Shown in pieces: positions 1 to 4,899 of a stretch of 7,217 nucleotides of DNA. The DNA comes from Thermoanaerobaculales bacterium (GTDB taxonomy: Bacteria; Acidobacteriota; Thermoanaerobaculia; Thermoanaerobaculales; Sulfomarinibacteraceae). The translations under genes were made by a program, and so were the position numbers. Positions within the stretch are counted from its first letter, which is position 1. Every line of letters begins with the position of its first letter. The stretch is from assembly GCA_029938595.1 (NCBI GenBank), contig JAOZUP010000206.1, positions 1-7,217 on the forward strand, in the 5' to 3' direction. Below the pieces are notes generated by a model that worked only from the letters and a program-made list of their open reading frames with translations, did not search any database and was not told the origin of the DNA.

Positions 1-321
1 GTCGGCGACGACGCGAGAGCGCGGGGTTTTCGGAATCAGGTCGACCTTCACCCGCCCGACCTTGAGGGAGGCTTTTCCGGTGACGAGTACGGGTCCGTCA
101 ACCGGCATGCCGTTGAGTGTGGTGCCGTTGGTCGAACCCAGATCCTCGACGGTGACACCGTCGTCGGAGCAGGTGAGCCGGGCGTGGTGACGGGACACGG
201 TCAGATCGGGCAGCCGGAGATCGGCGTCGGGTGCCGAGCCGAGCACGTGTGCCCCAGGGCCGAAGGATGCCTCCCCCGTGCTCGTTTCCGACATCCATCT
301 CAGCCGCCAGGCGTGGGACAC
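1..321 (-). CDS. FHA-domain protein, N-terminal part (gene continues past the left edge)
   Basis: The visible 107 codons are almost entirely a forkhead-associated (FHA) domain, a module that binds phosphothreonine peptides in bacterial signalling and secretion control. The hallmarks are present in order: VLGSAPDADLRLPD, then the core VSRHHARL with the serine and histidine of the phosphopeptide site, then VEDLGSTNGTTLNG with the conserved STNG loop, then a final strand LKVGRVKVDLI. The usual 'GR' before the first loop reads 'GS'. I chose a GTG start at 319-321 because a GGAGG Shine-Dalgarno (327-331) lies 5 nt upstream and because the extra residues (AWRLRW) supply the expected first beta strand; the internal ATG at 292-294 would remove it and has a weaker ribosome site. 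What follows FHA is outside the window. Family knowledge allows a sigma-54 activator, a kinase or cyclase partner, or a stand-alone adaptor, and nothing visible decides between them. Confidence 0.85.
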   Translation of the reverse strand, partial: MSHAWRLRWMSETSTGEASFGPGAHVLGSAPDADLRLPDLTVSRHHARLTCSDDGVTVEDLGSTNGTTLNGMPVDGPVLVTGKASLKVGRVKVDLIPKTPRSRVVAD

Positions 322-433
322 CGCTGCCTCCGTTCCTCACTCCAGACAGTGTCTCATTTTCGAGACCCCGCCGGAGAGAGCGCCTATGACAAAATACACC
401 AATCCGATATCAAAGCTCGGATGCTCCCACATG

Positions 434-462
434 ATTATTGCCACGAATGCCGCGGATGTCCA
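434..462 (-). promoter_or_regulatory. Candidate sigma-70-type promoter of the FHA gene
   Basis: On the minus strand TGGACA (457-462) is followed after exactly 17 bp by AATAAT (434-439), each matching the consensus at five of six positions. Transcription would begin near 427, leaving a leader of about 105 nt before the GTG start. That leader holds a small hairpin, GTCTC / GAGAC (351-355 and 362-366). The prediction rests on motif match and spacing only. Confidence 0.5.
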
Positions 463-520
463 AGATCTTTTTTCCACCCCTTGTTCCCGACCTCCTCATT
501 TCCTTCAAGGTGGGTAGAAA

Positions 521-606
521 AATCCGAAATCCGAAATCCGAAATTTCTTGGTCGGCCGGGGGAGGGAGCGGAATTCCTAATTCCTAATTCCTAATTCCTA
601 ATTCTA
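521..606. repeat. Composite heptamer module: three AATCCGA units, 24-nt spacer, five AATTCCT units
   Basis: Three perfect AATCCGA units (521-541) end in AATTTC. A GC-rich 24-nt stretch (548-571) containing the palindrome CGGCCG follows. Then come four perfect AATTCCT units (572-599) and one degenerate unit, AATTCTA (600-606). The last unit contains the TAG stop codon of the acyltransferase, read on the minus strand. The two unit types are not complementary to each other, so this is not a simple hairpin. A mirror-image version lies at 4478-4550. Confidence 0.9.
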
Positions 607-1290
607 TGTGGGGCAGTACTCGTCCCGTCGCCGGGTGAGATCGGCGATCACAGCGCCCGTGAAGTCGAGCTCGGGGTGCTCCGCCGCCACCTCGGCCTTG
701 TAGTCGGTGATGTCCAGCATCTCCAGTCGGCATTTGATGGTCTTGAACGGAGTCGGCAGGAGCTCCCCCGGGACCTGGATGTGGTGGAGCCCTCCCATGT
801 AGGCGATCAGCATGCGACCCCCGGGGAGGGTCTCGAGGATGTCGGCAATGCCGCCGCGAATGGTCATCGGCCTGCCCAGCGAGTCGAGGCCGTCGGCCCT
901 CTTCATCCGTCCTTCGGGCAAGATGATGACGATGGCGTTGGAGTCGATGCGGTTGAGAACCTGATCCCAGGTGTGGTCGCGTTGGCGGGTAACCACCACG
1001 ACGTGACGCACTAACAGCGAGAAGAAGAGACCGACCCGCCGCCGCTTCATGGTCTTCTCCGCCACCGGCAGGACGCCGTGGCGGGCGATTTTCCACAGCA
1101 GGTTGATGGGGGCGTAGCCGGCCACGAGCGGCTCGTACAGGCTGGTGTGGTTGAGCAGAGCAACGATCCTAGTGTCGGTGGCGTAGTTATCCGGCTTGCC
1201 ACCTATCCACTCTTCTTCGAGGTGGAAGAAAAGACGGCTCAGGATGTGAACCTTGAATATCACGAGAAAGGCGAGCAGCGACTTGATCAT
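604..1290 (-). CDS. PlsC-like lysophospholipid or glycerolipid acyltransferase
   Basis: The product is a 228-residue protein of the PlsC/LPLAT (1-acylglycerol-3-phosphate O-acyltransferase) type, which moves an acyl chain onto a glycerolipid or related acceptor at the inner membrane. A hydrophobic N-terminus (about residues 2-23) could anchor it. Motif I reads NHTSLYEP (histidine 48), and the substrate-binding motif III reads LPEGRMKR (about residues 124-131). Motif I has H-X4-E where most relatives have H-X4-D. Length fits the family. I start at the ATG at 1288-1290, preceded by a GGA-type ribosome site; an in-frame ATG at 1321-1323 would add eleven residues, but those codons lack the gene's usual G/C-ending bias. 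The stop TAG is the first triplet of a heptamer array. It stands alone, with 282 bp to the FHA gene and about 500 bp to the TonB receptor. The precise acceptor cannot be told from sequence. Confidence 0.8.
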   Translation of the reverse strand: MIKSLLAFLVIFKVHILSRLFFHLEEEWIGGKPDNYATDTRIVALLNHTSLYEPLVAGYAPINLLWKIARHGVLPVAEKTMKRRRVGLFFSLLVRHVVVVTRQRDHTWDQVLNRIDSNAIVIILPEGRMKRADGLDSLGRPMTIRGGIADILETLPGGRMLIAYMGGLHHIQVPGELLPTPFKTIKCRLEMLDITDYKAEVAAEHPELDFTGAVIADLTRRRDEYCPT

Positions 1291-1334
1291 GGGTCGTTCC
1301 GTGTCACGAGAGACAGTGTACATATCCCGACCGT

Positions 1335-1353
1335 CGGCTATCAGCGATCAGCC
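1335..1353 (-). repeat. Short CTGATYG-type heptamer pair upstream of the acyltransferase
   Basis: Read on the minus strand the sequence is GGCTGATCGCTGATAGCC, two tandem units of a CTGATCG/CTGATAG heptamer. It is related to, and inverted relative to, the three-unit array at 1764-1784. The two sit at opposite ends of this intergenic stretch. Confidence 0.5.
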
Positions 1354-1379
1354 AATCATCAATGGGTGGGTGGCGGAGC

Positions 1380-1416
1380 TGACAGCTGAGCCTCCTGCAA
1401 AATCGGATAGCTGTCA
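1380..1416. repeat. Perfect 8-bp inverted repeat, possible hairpin or operator
   Basis: TGACAGCT (1380-1387) and AGCTGTCA (1409-1416) are perfectly complementary and separated by 21 nt. The position, about 90 bp upstream of the acyltransferase start, would fit a regulator site or a leader hairpin. No partner regulator is visible, so function is unknown. Confidence 0.45.
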
Positions 1417-1481
1417 TCCTGAGCCTTCCGGGGCCTTTCGGGCCAACAATACGAGAAATGACGACGGGTGGCCGGTCAGTG

Positions 1482-1577
1482 ATCGCTATCGCTATCGGAA
1501 TCGCAATCGCTATCGATGCGCCCCGTGCCAATTCGGCCATTCGATAGCGATACCGATAGCGATACCGATAGCGAGCT
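1482..1577. repeat. 96-bp hexamer module A: inverted tandem arrays around a 24-nt spacer
   Basis: The left arm (1482-1517) is six ATCGNN hexamers, mostly ATCGCT. The right arm (1542-1577) is six CGATNN-type hexamers, alternating CGATAG and CGATAC, with a degenerate last unit, CGAGCT. The 24-nt spacer (1518-1541) is not repetitive. About 29 of the 34 core positions of the arms are complementary, so the DNA or RNA could form a long hairpin. The total length and layout equal those of module B at 6316-6411. Confidence 0.9.
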
Positions 1578-1640
1578 GGCGGGTTTGGTCCTCCTCAGAC
1601 CGACAGTCCCACCTATGTCGTTGGAAGCGAGCAAAGCGAA

Positions 1641-1709
1641 TCGAAGGATCCCCTGAAGTAGGAGAATGCCGACACATCAGCTTATCCCCTGCTTCGGGGG
1701 ATCCCTCGA
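1641..1709. repeat. Imperfect 24-bp inverted repeat downstream of the TonB receptor gene
   Basis: The left arm (1641-1664) begins TCGAAGGATCCCCTGAAG, and the reverse complement of the right arm (1686-1709) begins TCGAGGGATCCCCCGAAG. The 24-nt arms differ at four positions, all transitions. Weaker pairing continues outward to roughly 1626 and 1735. The right arm also folds on itself (ATCCCC / GGGGAT) on the minus strand. No T-run follows, so I do not call it an intrinsic terminator of the receptor gene, although it lies where one would be expected. Confidence 0.6.
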
Positions 1710-1763
1710 CTCGGTCGCCGGACTCCCTCGCTCGGGATTACAGGAATATTGCATGAGGTTGAG

Positions 1764-1784
1764 CTGACCGCTGACTGCTGATCG
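1764..1784 (+). repeat. Three tandem CTGAYYG heptamers next to the receptor stop codon
   Basis: Units CTGACCG, CTGACTG and CTGATCG follow one another without gaps. Degenerate continuation (CTAGCCC, then TGACTAC) runs into the TAG stop codon of the TonB receptor at 1795-1797, read on the minus strand. An inverted two-unit relative lies at 1335-1353. Confidence 0.6.
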
Positions 1785-1794
1785 CTAGCCCTGA

Positions 1795-4236
1795 CTACCA
1801 ATCGAAGACAAGACCGAGATAGGCGTTGCGGGTGGCGGCAGGAATCCACACGGGCTGCGAGCCGTCGTAGTAGCCGAAGGTGGTGAAGAGCTCGTCGGTG
1901 AGGTTGTTGACCCGGAACCGCAGGCTGATCCGTCGGGCGCTGAGCAACTGGGCGACCGTGCTCCCGAGATCGGCCTCGAGACCGAGATCGAGCGCCGTGT
2001 AAGCCGGGTTGACGCGGTGGATATAGCCGGGGGCGTTGCGGATCTCGGGGAACTTGCGCATGTCCTCGGTGTTGTCGAGGAAGAAATCGTCCACGAATCG
2101 GAGCTGGAGGAAACCGTCCACCGGTCCTGCGCCGCCGCGGAGTTCGAGGGTGCTTGTCCATTTCGGGCTGACAGGCAGCGAGTTGCCGGAGTGGTCGATG
2201 ATCTCCCCGCCGTACCCGAACTCGATGAACTCGTCAATGGTGTTTTCGGCGTAGGCGGCGGAGAGCCGTCCGCTCCACCTCGGGAGGGGCGACCACGACA
2301 CCTCGAGCTCGACACCCTGGTGGGTGGTTACCGCGCCGTTGGCGGTCACCGGGTCGCCGTTGTTGTCGAGGCCGCCCGCCCACACGATCGCGTTCGAGAA
2401 GTCGAGGTAGTAGAGGTTGAGTGAGGCGGCGCCCGTTTCCCAAACGTATCGCGCACCGAGCTCGTAATCGGTCAGCTTCTCGGGCTCGAGATCCTGGGGC
2501 GGCGGCGTCCAAAAGCTCTGGGGGTCGTAAATGTCGCGGAAGGCCGGCTCGCGGCCGCCGCGCGAAACATTGCCGTATATGTTCCACCGCTGGCTGGGGC
2601 GGTAGTTGAGGCCGAGACGCGGGAGGAGATAGGAGTAGGTCGTTTCGAATGACACATCGTTGATCTTGTCGTCGTGCAAATCGTAGGTCTGGGATGTCCA
2701 GGTGAGGCCGGCGAGCAGGTTCCAGCGATTGTCGAAGCGCCAGGTCTCCTGGATGAACGGTTGCAGCGAGACCTTGTCGAGCTCGTAGTCGTAGTACCGG
2801 TGATCGGGGGGCAGATCAGGAGGGTAGTGCTGCGCCCACTGGACGATGCCGTAGTGGCGGCCGCTGTGCAGCCTGATTGCAGCGCCGGTCTGGAGGGCCC
2901 CACGCCCGCTGCCGTGACGCCACTCGAGGTTGGGGATCCAGCCGCCGTCCCACTCGTCGACCTCGCGACGGCGAACCAGATCGGTGGTGTCGATAATCTC
3001 GCCGTCCGGCCCGGGGAACGGCGTCAGGCCGTACTCGGGGAACCACCGGTCCTCCTTGAACTGCTGGAAGTAGCCGTCGCCGGTGAAGAAGAAGAGGGTG
3101 TTCTGAAATACCAGATCGTCGGTCACCTGCCAGCTGTGGACGAGTTGGTAGTGGGGCTGGAAAAATTCGTCGATCTCACCCGGGTACTCCAGCGGGTTGT
3201 AGCGCCGGTCGCGCCGCTCGTCCCCGGTGATCTCCCCATCGAGGTATGCCTTCGGGATCCCTTCGAAGGCGAGATGGGTCTCCTCGGGCCCGCCGAAGAG
3301 GTTGAGGCGGAGGGTTGTCTTTTCTCCGTAGCGGACGAGTGATCCCGAGTAGTTCCACATCTCGGCCCAGGACTGATCGCGATAGCCGTCGCTCTTGACC
3401 TGAGAGTATCTGAAGGTCGCGGCCCAGCGGTCGTCCATGAGACCGGTGTCGAACTCGAGAGTCAGGCGGGATGTGTTGTAGGCGCCGCCGAGGGTGACGA
3501 CGCGAAACCGTCGTGAGTCCGCGGGTTCCCTCGTCCGAAGATTGATCGATCCGCCGATGGCGCTGCCGCCATAGAGGGTGGTCCCGACGCCCCGTTGCAC
3601 CTGAATGTCACCGGCGGTCGCCAGGAAATCCGCCAGATCGATGAAAAAGAGACCGTGAGAGTGGGCGTCGTTGAGGGGCACGCCGTTGATGCTGACCGCG
3701 GTCCGGCGCATGTCGAATCCCCGCAGGAAGAAGTACGAGTAGCCGATGCCGTTGCCCGAGTCGCTGTAGGCGTAGAAGCCGGGCACTGGCGAAAGGAAGA
3801 TCGGCACGTCCTGCGCCCAGTATCGACGTTCGATCTCGTCGCGTTCCACATTGGTGACCGTGACGGGGGTTTCGCCGATGTCGGCGCGAAGGCCGGTGAC
3901 CTCTACCTCACCGGCAAAAAGGGGCTGGGCCTTCAGACTGAGAAATGAGGTGTGCTCGAGATCAGTCAGGTTGAGGTCGAGGGATTGGTAGCCGGCGACA
4001 ACGACCTGCAGCCGGAGAGAGGCTGGGGGAGGACCCGGCAGCTCGAGGGCGAATTCACCGGCGGCGTTTGTCACTGTTCTTTGGTCGATTCCCTGCGCAC
4101 GGGCACGGATCTGGGCATCGGCAATGGGATCTGCGGTCACGGCATCGACGAGGGCGCCGCGCAACTCTCCCGCCGCCGCCAAGGTTGGAACGGCCACGAT
4201 CATCGCGAGGATCAGGGTCTTTTTCAGAAGGTGCAT
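1795..4236 (-). CDS. TonB-dependent outer-membrane receptor, predicted thiamine (or thiamine precursor) importer
   Basis: The 813-residue product carries a signal peptide (residues 1 to about 22: two lysines, a hydrophobic core, then AAAG). It continues with a carboxypeptidase-regulatory-like beta-sandwich (about 24-105), a TonB-box-like EVEVTG (110-115), a plug domain (about 118-238) with RRTAVSINGVPLND and RGVGTTLYGGSAIGGSINLR, and a 22-strand-type barrel ending in the aromatic residue tryptophan, as the BAM insertion signal requires. Length is normal for the family. The ATG at 4234-4236 has GGGAG 7 nt upstream. Such receptors import scarce ligands across the outer membrane using TonB-ExbBD energy. 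The ligand is assigned from context: a TPP riboswitch lies in its leader, and thiamine-regulated TonB receptors are known from comparative genomics of Bacteroidetes. Thiamine, its phosphates, the pyrimidine (HMP) or the thiazole moiety are all possible. No inner-membrane thiamine transporter is adjacent within the window. Family certain; substrate probable. Confidence 0.92.
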   Translation of the reverse strand: MHLLKKTLILAMIVAVPTLAAAGELRGALVDAVTADPIADAQIRARAQGIDQRTVTNAAGEFALELPGPPPASLRLQVVVAGYQSLDLNLTDLEHTSFLSLKAQPLFAGEVEVTGLRADIGETPVTVTNVERDEIERRYWAQDVPIFLSPVPGFYAYSDSGNGIGYSYFFLRGFDMRRTAVSINGVPLNDAHSHGLFFIDLADFLATAGDIQVQRGVGTTLYGGSAIGGSINLRTREPADSRRFRVVTLGGAYNTSRLTLEFDTGLMDDRWAATFRYSQVKSDGYRDQSWAEMWNYSGSLVRYGEKTTLRLNLFGGPEETHLAFEGIPKAYLDGEITGDERRDRRYNPLEYPGEIDEFFQPHYQLVHSWQVTDDLVFQNTLFFFTGDGYFQQFKEDRWFPEYGLTPFPGPDGEIIDTTDLVRRREVDEWDGGWIPNLEWRHGSGRGALQTGAAIRLHSGRHYGIVQWAQHYPPDLPPDHRYYDYELDKVSLQPFIQETWRFDNRWNLLAGLTWTSQTYDLHDDKINDVSFETTYSYLLPRLGLNYRPSQRWNIYGNVSRGGREPAFRDIYDPQSFWTPPPQDLEPEKLTDYELGARYVWETGAASLNLYYLDFSNAIVWAGGLDNNGDPVTANGAVTTHQGVELEVSWSPLPRWSGRLSAAYAENTIDEFIEFGYGGEIIDHSGNSLPVSPKWTSTLELRGGAGPVDGFLQLRFVDDFFLDNTEDMRKFPEIRNAPGYIHRVNPAYTALDLGLEADLGSTVAQLLSARRISLRFRVNNLTDELFTTFGYYDGSQPVWIPAATRNAYLGLVFDW

Positions 4237-4330
4237 GCCGCGACTCCCGGGATCGTTCCAACCAGGAATGGAGATCGGAAAGCCCGCTCAGGATGCGCTG
4301 CGGCATGGTGGGTGGGCGTCTCCAATTTCC
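4237..4330 (-). promoter_or_regulatory. Expression platform of the TPP riboswitch with competing helices
   Basis: Between aptamer and start codon, TCTCCATTCC (4274 down to 4265) can pair with GGAAATTGGAGA at the aptamer's 3' edge (4330 down to 4319), leaving a 2-nt bulge. The same CTCC can instead pair with the Shine-Dalgarno GGGAG (4248 down to 4244), with a nested TTCC / GGAA helix. The first pairing would disrupt the closing stem of the aptamer and the second would hide the ribosome site. There is no stem followed by a T-run, so translational control seems likelier than termination. This is hand folding, without energies. Confidence 0.45.
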
Positions 4331-4406
4331 TCCGCCGGTATGATCCGGATCAGGTTCGAGGGGTGTGCTCTCAGCCCTGCAGTAGTAGCGGGCACCCCCA
4401 CGGAAA
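4320..4406 (-). promoter_or_regulatory. TPP riboswitch (THI element)
   Basis: On the minus strand the conserved blocks of the TPP aptamer occur in the right order: GGGGGTGCCC (4400 down to 4391), GGGCTGAGA (4377 down to 4369), ACACCCC (4365 down to 4359), GAACCTGATCCGGATCATAC (4357 down to 4338), then CGGCGGAGGAAA. P2 pairs GGGGTG with CACCCC, P3 pairs GCCC with GGGC, and P5 pairs CCGG with CCGG. The closing stem P1 could be TTTCC / GGAAA, or an 8-bp GCGTTTCC / GGAGACGC that includes one G-U pair. The aptamer binds thiamine pyrophosphate and normally represses the downstream gene. Here it lies about 84 nt upstream of the TonB receptor start and 28 nt after the predicted transcription start. 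Confidence 0.95.
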
Positions 4407-4440
4407 CGCATTCGTGTCAGTACGCCAAAGAGCTGGATAA

Positions 4441-4469
4441 AGTATGGGTGCCGGTGGAGGTAGTGTCAA
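4441..4469 (-). promoter_or_regulatory. Sigma-70-type promoter of the riboswitch and receptor transcript
   Basis: On the minus strand a perfect -35 box TTGACA (4464-4469) is followed after 17 bp by CATACT (4441-4446), a four-of-six -10 box. Transcription would start near 4434, just before the riboswitch. Position, orientation and spacing agree with the gene arrangement. The heptamer array begins only 9 bp beyond the -35 box. Confidence 0.7.
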
Positions 4470-4477
4470 CCGGAGAG

Positions 4478-4550
4478 TTAGGAATTAGGAATTAGGAATT
4501 AGGAATGCCGGGCACAGGGCCCTTAATTTCGGATTTCGGAATTTCGGAAG
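4478..4550. repeat. Composite heptamer module, inverted relative to the one at 521-606
   Basis: Four perfect TTAGGAA units (4478-4505) are followed by a GC-rich spacer with the palindrome AGGGCCCT, then by degenerate TTTCGGA-type units (about 4524-4548). Read on the minus strand the order is CCGAAAT-type units, GC-rich spacer, then ATTCCTA units, the same order as the plus strand at 521-606. Here the spacer is about 17 nt and the first array has some 8-nt units. Confidence 0.85.
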
Positions 4551-4592
4551 CGCCTCGGGGAACGATTCACGTTCACCGGAGGTGCCACTTTT

Positions 4593-4649
4593 GACATTGT
4601 TTGCACCCCGTTCTTTCAGGGCGGCAGGATGTTGCAGGCAAACAATGTC
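4593..4649. repeat. Perfect 12-bp inverted repeat adjoining the palindromic element
   Basis: GACATTGTTTGC (4593-4604) and GCAAACAATGTC (4638-4649) are exact reverse complements separated by 33 nt. The last base of the right arm is the first base of the palindromic element that follows, so the two may be parts of one larger repeat. The interior includes CCC / GGG pairing around TTCTTTCA. Confidence 0.7.
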
Positions 4650-4832
4650 TAGCCCGCGTTTCTCATCAGCTTTCGTCGCGAGGGCAGCGAGGTGCCGTGC
4701 CCAGTGGTGTTTTCGACCCGAGGGGCGCGGAGTCGTACTAGACAGTACGTCGAGCACCCCGAGGCGAGAAAACCCCGCTGGGTGCGGTGCTTCGCTGGCC
4801 GCAGCAGAAAGCTGGTGAGAAATACGGGCTAG
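4649..4832. repeat. 184-bp nearly full-length palindrome with 26-bp terminal inverted repeats (MITE-like)
   Basis: The ends are CTAGCCCG...CAGCTTTC (4649-4674) and its imperfect reverse complement (4807-4832), matching at 23 of 26 positions. Pairing continues inward: CAGCGA and CCCAG blocks, a TTTTC block, a GGGG block and a central CGTACT/AGTACG turn near 4735-4748. Both ends carry CTAG, which could be the repeat terminus or a 4-bp target duplication. There is no coding capacity and no transposase. The design suits a miniature inverted-repeat transposable element or a structured-RNA repeat; I cannot name the family. Confidence 0.7.
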
Positions 4833-4899
4833 GGTGGCTCCTCACGGGAAGCGCGTTCGGAAACGGGGTAGGTGCCGGCGTGCCCGTCACTTCCCTGCT

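Larger units (their letters stand above)
1291..1794. other. Gene-free stretch between acyltransferase and TonB receptor, rich in repeats
   Basis: I see no credible gene here: short open frames on either strand lack ribosome sites, family motifs and the local codon bias. The stretch contains two inverted copies of CTGAYYG-type heptamers, an 8-bp inverted repeat, a 96-bp hexamer hairpin module and a long imperfect inverted repeat, each listed separately. I found no convincing promoter for the acyltransferase on the minus strand. Confidence 0.6.
4470..4899. other. Gene-free stretch between the receptor promoter and the sugar transferase stop
   Basis: I see no credible gene; the longest frames have no ribosome site or recognisable motif and run through palindromic DNA. 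The stretch holds the mirror-image heptamer module, a 12-bp inverted repeat and a 184-bp palindromic element, listed separately. The remaining part (4833-4899), directly 3' of the sugar transferase, shows only a 6-bp GGGAAG / CTTCCC pairing and no T-run terminator. Confidence 0.6.

Noticed and set aside
292..294. ATG as start of the FHA gene
   Set aside because: The GTG at 319-321 has a much better Shine-Dalgarno and preserves the first beta strand of the domain.
521..606. CRISPR array
   Set aside because: Units are 7 nt with no unique spacers between them; CRISPR repeats are much longer and regularly interspaced. The same applies to all hexamer and heptamer arrays here.
1482..1577. DnaA-box cluster or replication origin
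   Set aside because: The hexamers do not contain the DnaA-box consensus TTATNCACA, and no replication gene or AT-rich unwinding region is adjacent.
1684..1704. Intrinsic terminator of the TonB receptor transcript
   Set aside because: The ATCCCC / GGGGAT stem is suitable in shape, but no T-run follows on the minus strand.
1253..1756. Long open frame on the plus strand across the hexamer module
   Set aside because: It consists of translated repeats (Arg-Tyr-Arg and Ile-Ala-type runs), overlaps the acyltransferase start on the other strand, and has no family motif or credible ribosome site.
2674..3342. 222-residue plus-strand frame inside the TonB receptor gene
   Set aside because: It is the antisense shadow of a clearly recognisable receptor; the valine- and glutamate-rich composition is typical of antisense to GC-rich genes.
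4582..4818. Possible 78-residue gene on the plus strand
   Set aside because: It runs through the palindromic element, shows no motif and no matching codon bias; openness is explained by high GC.
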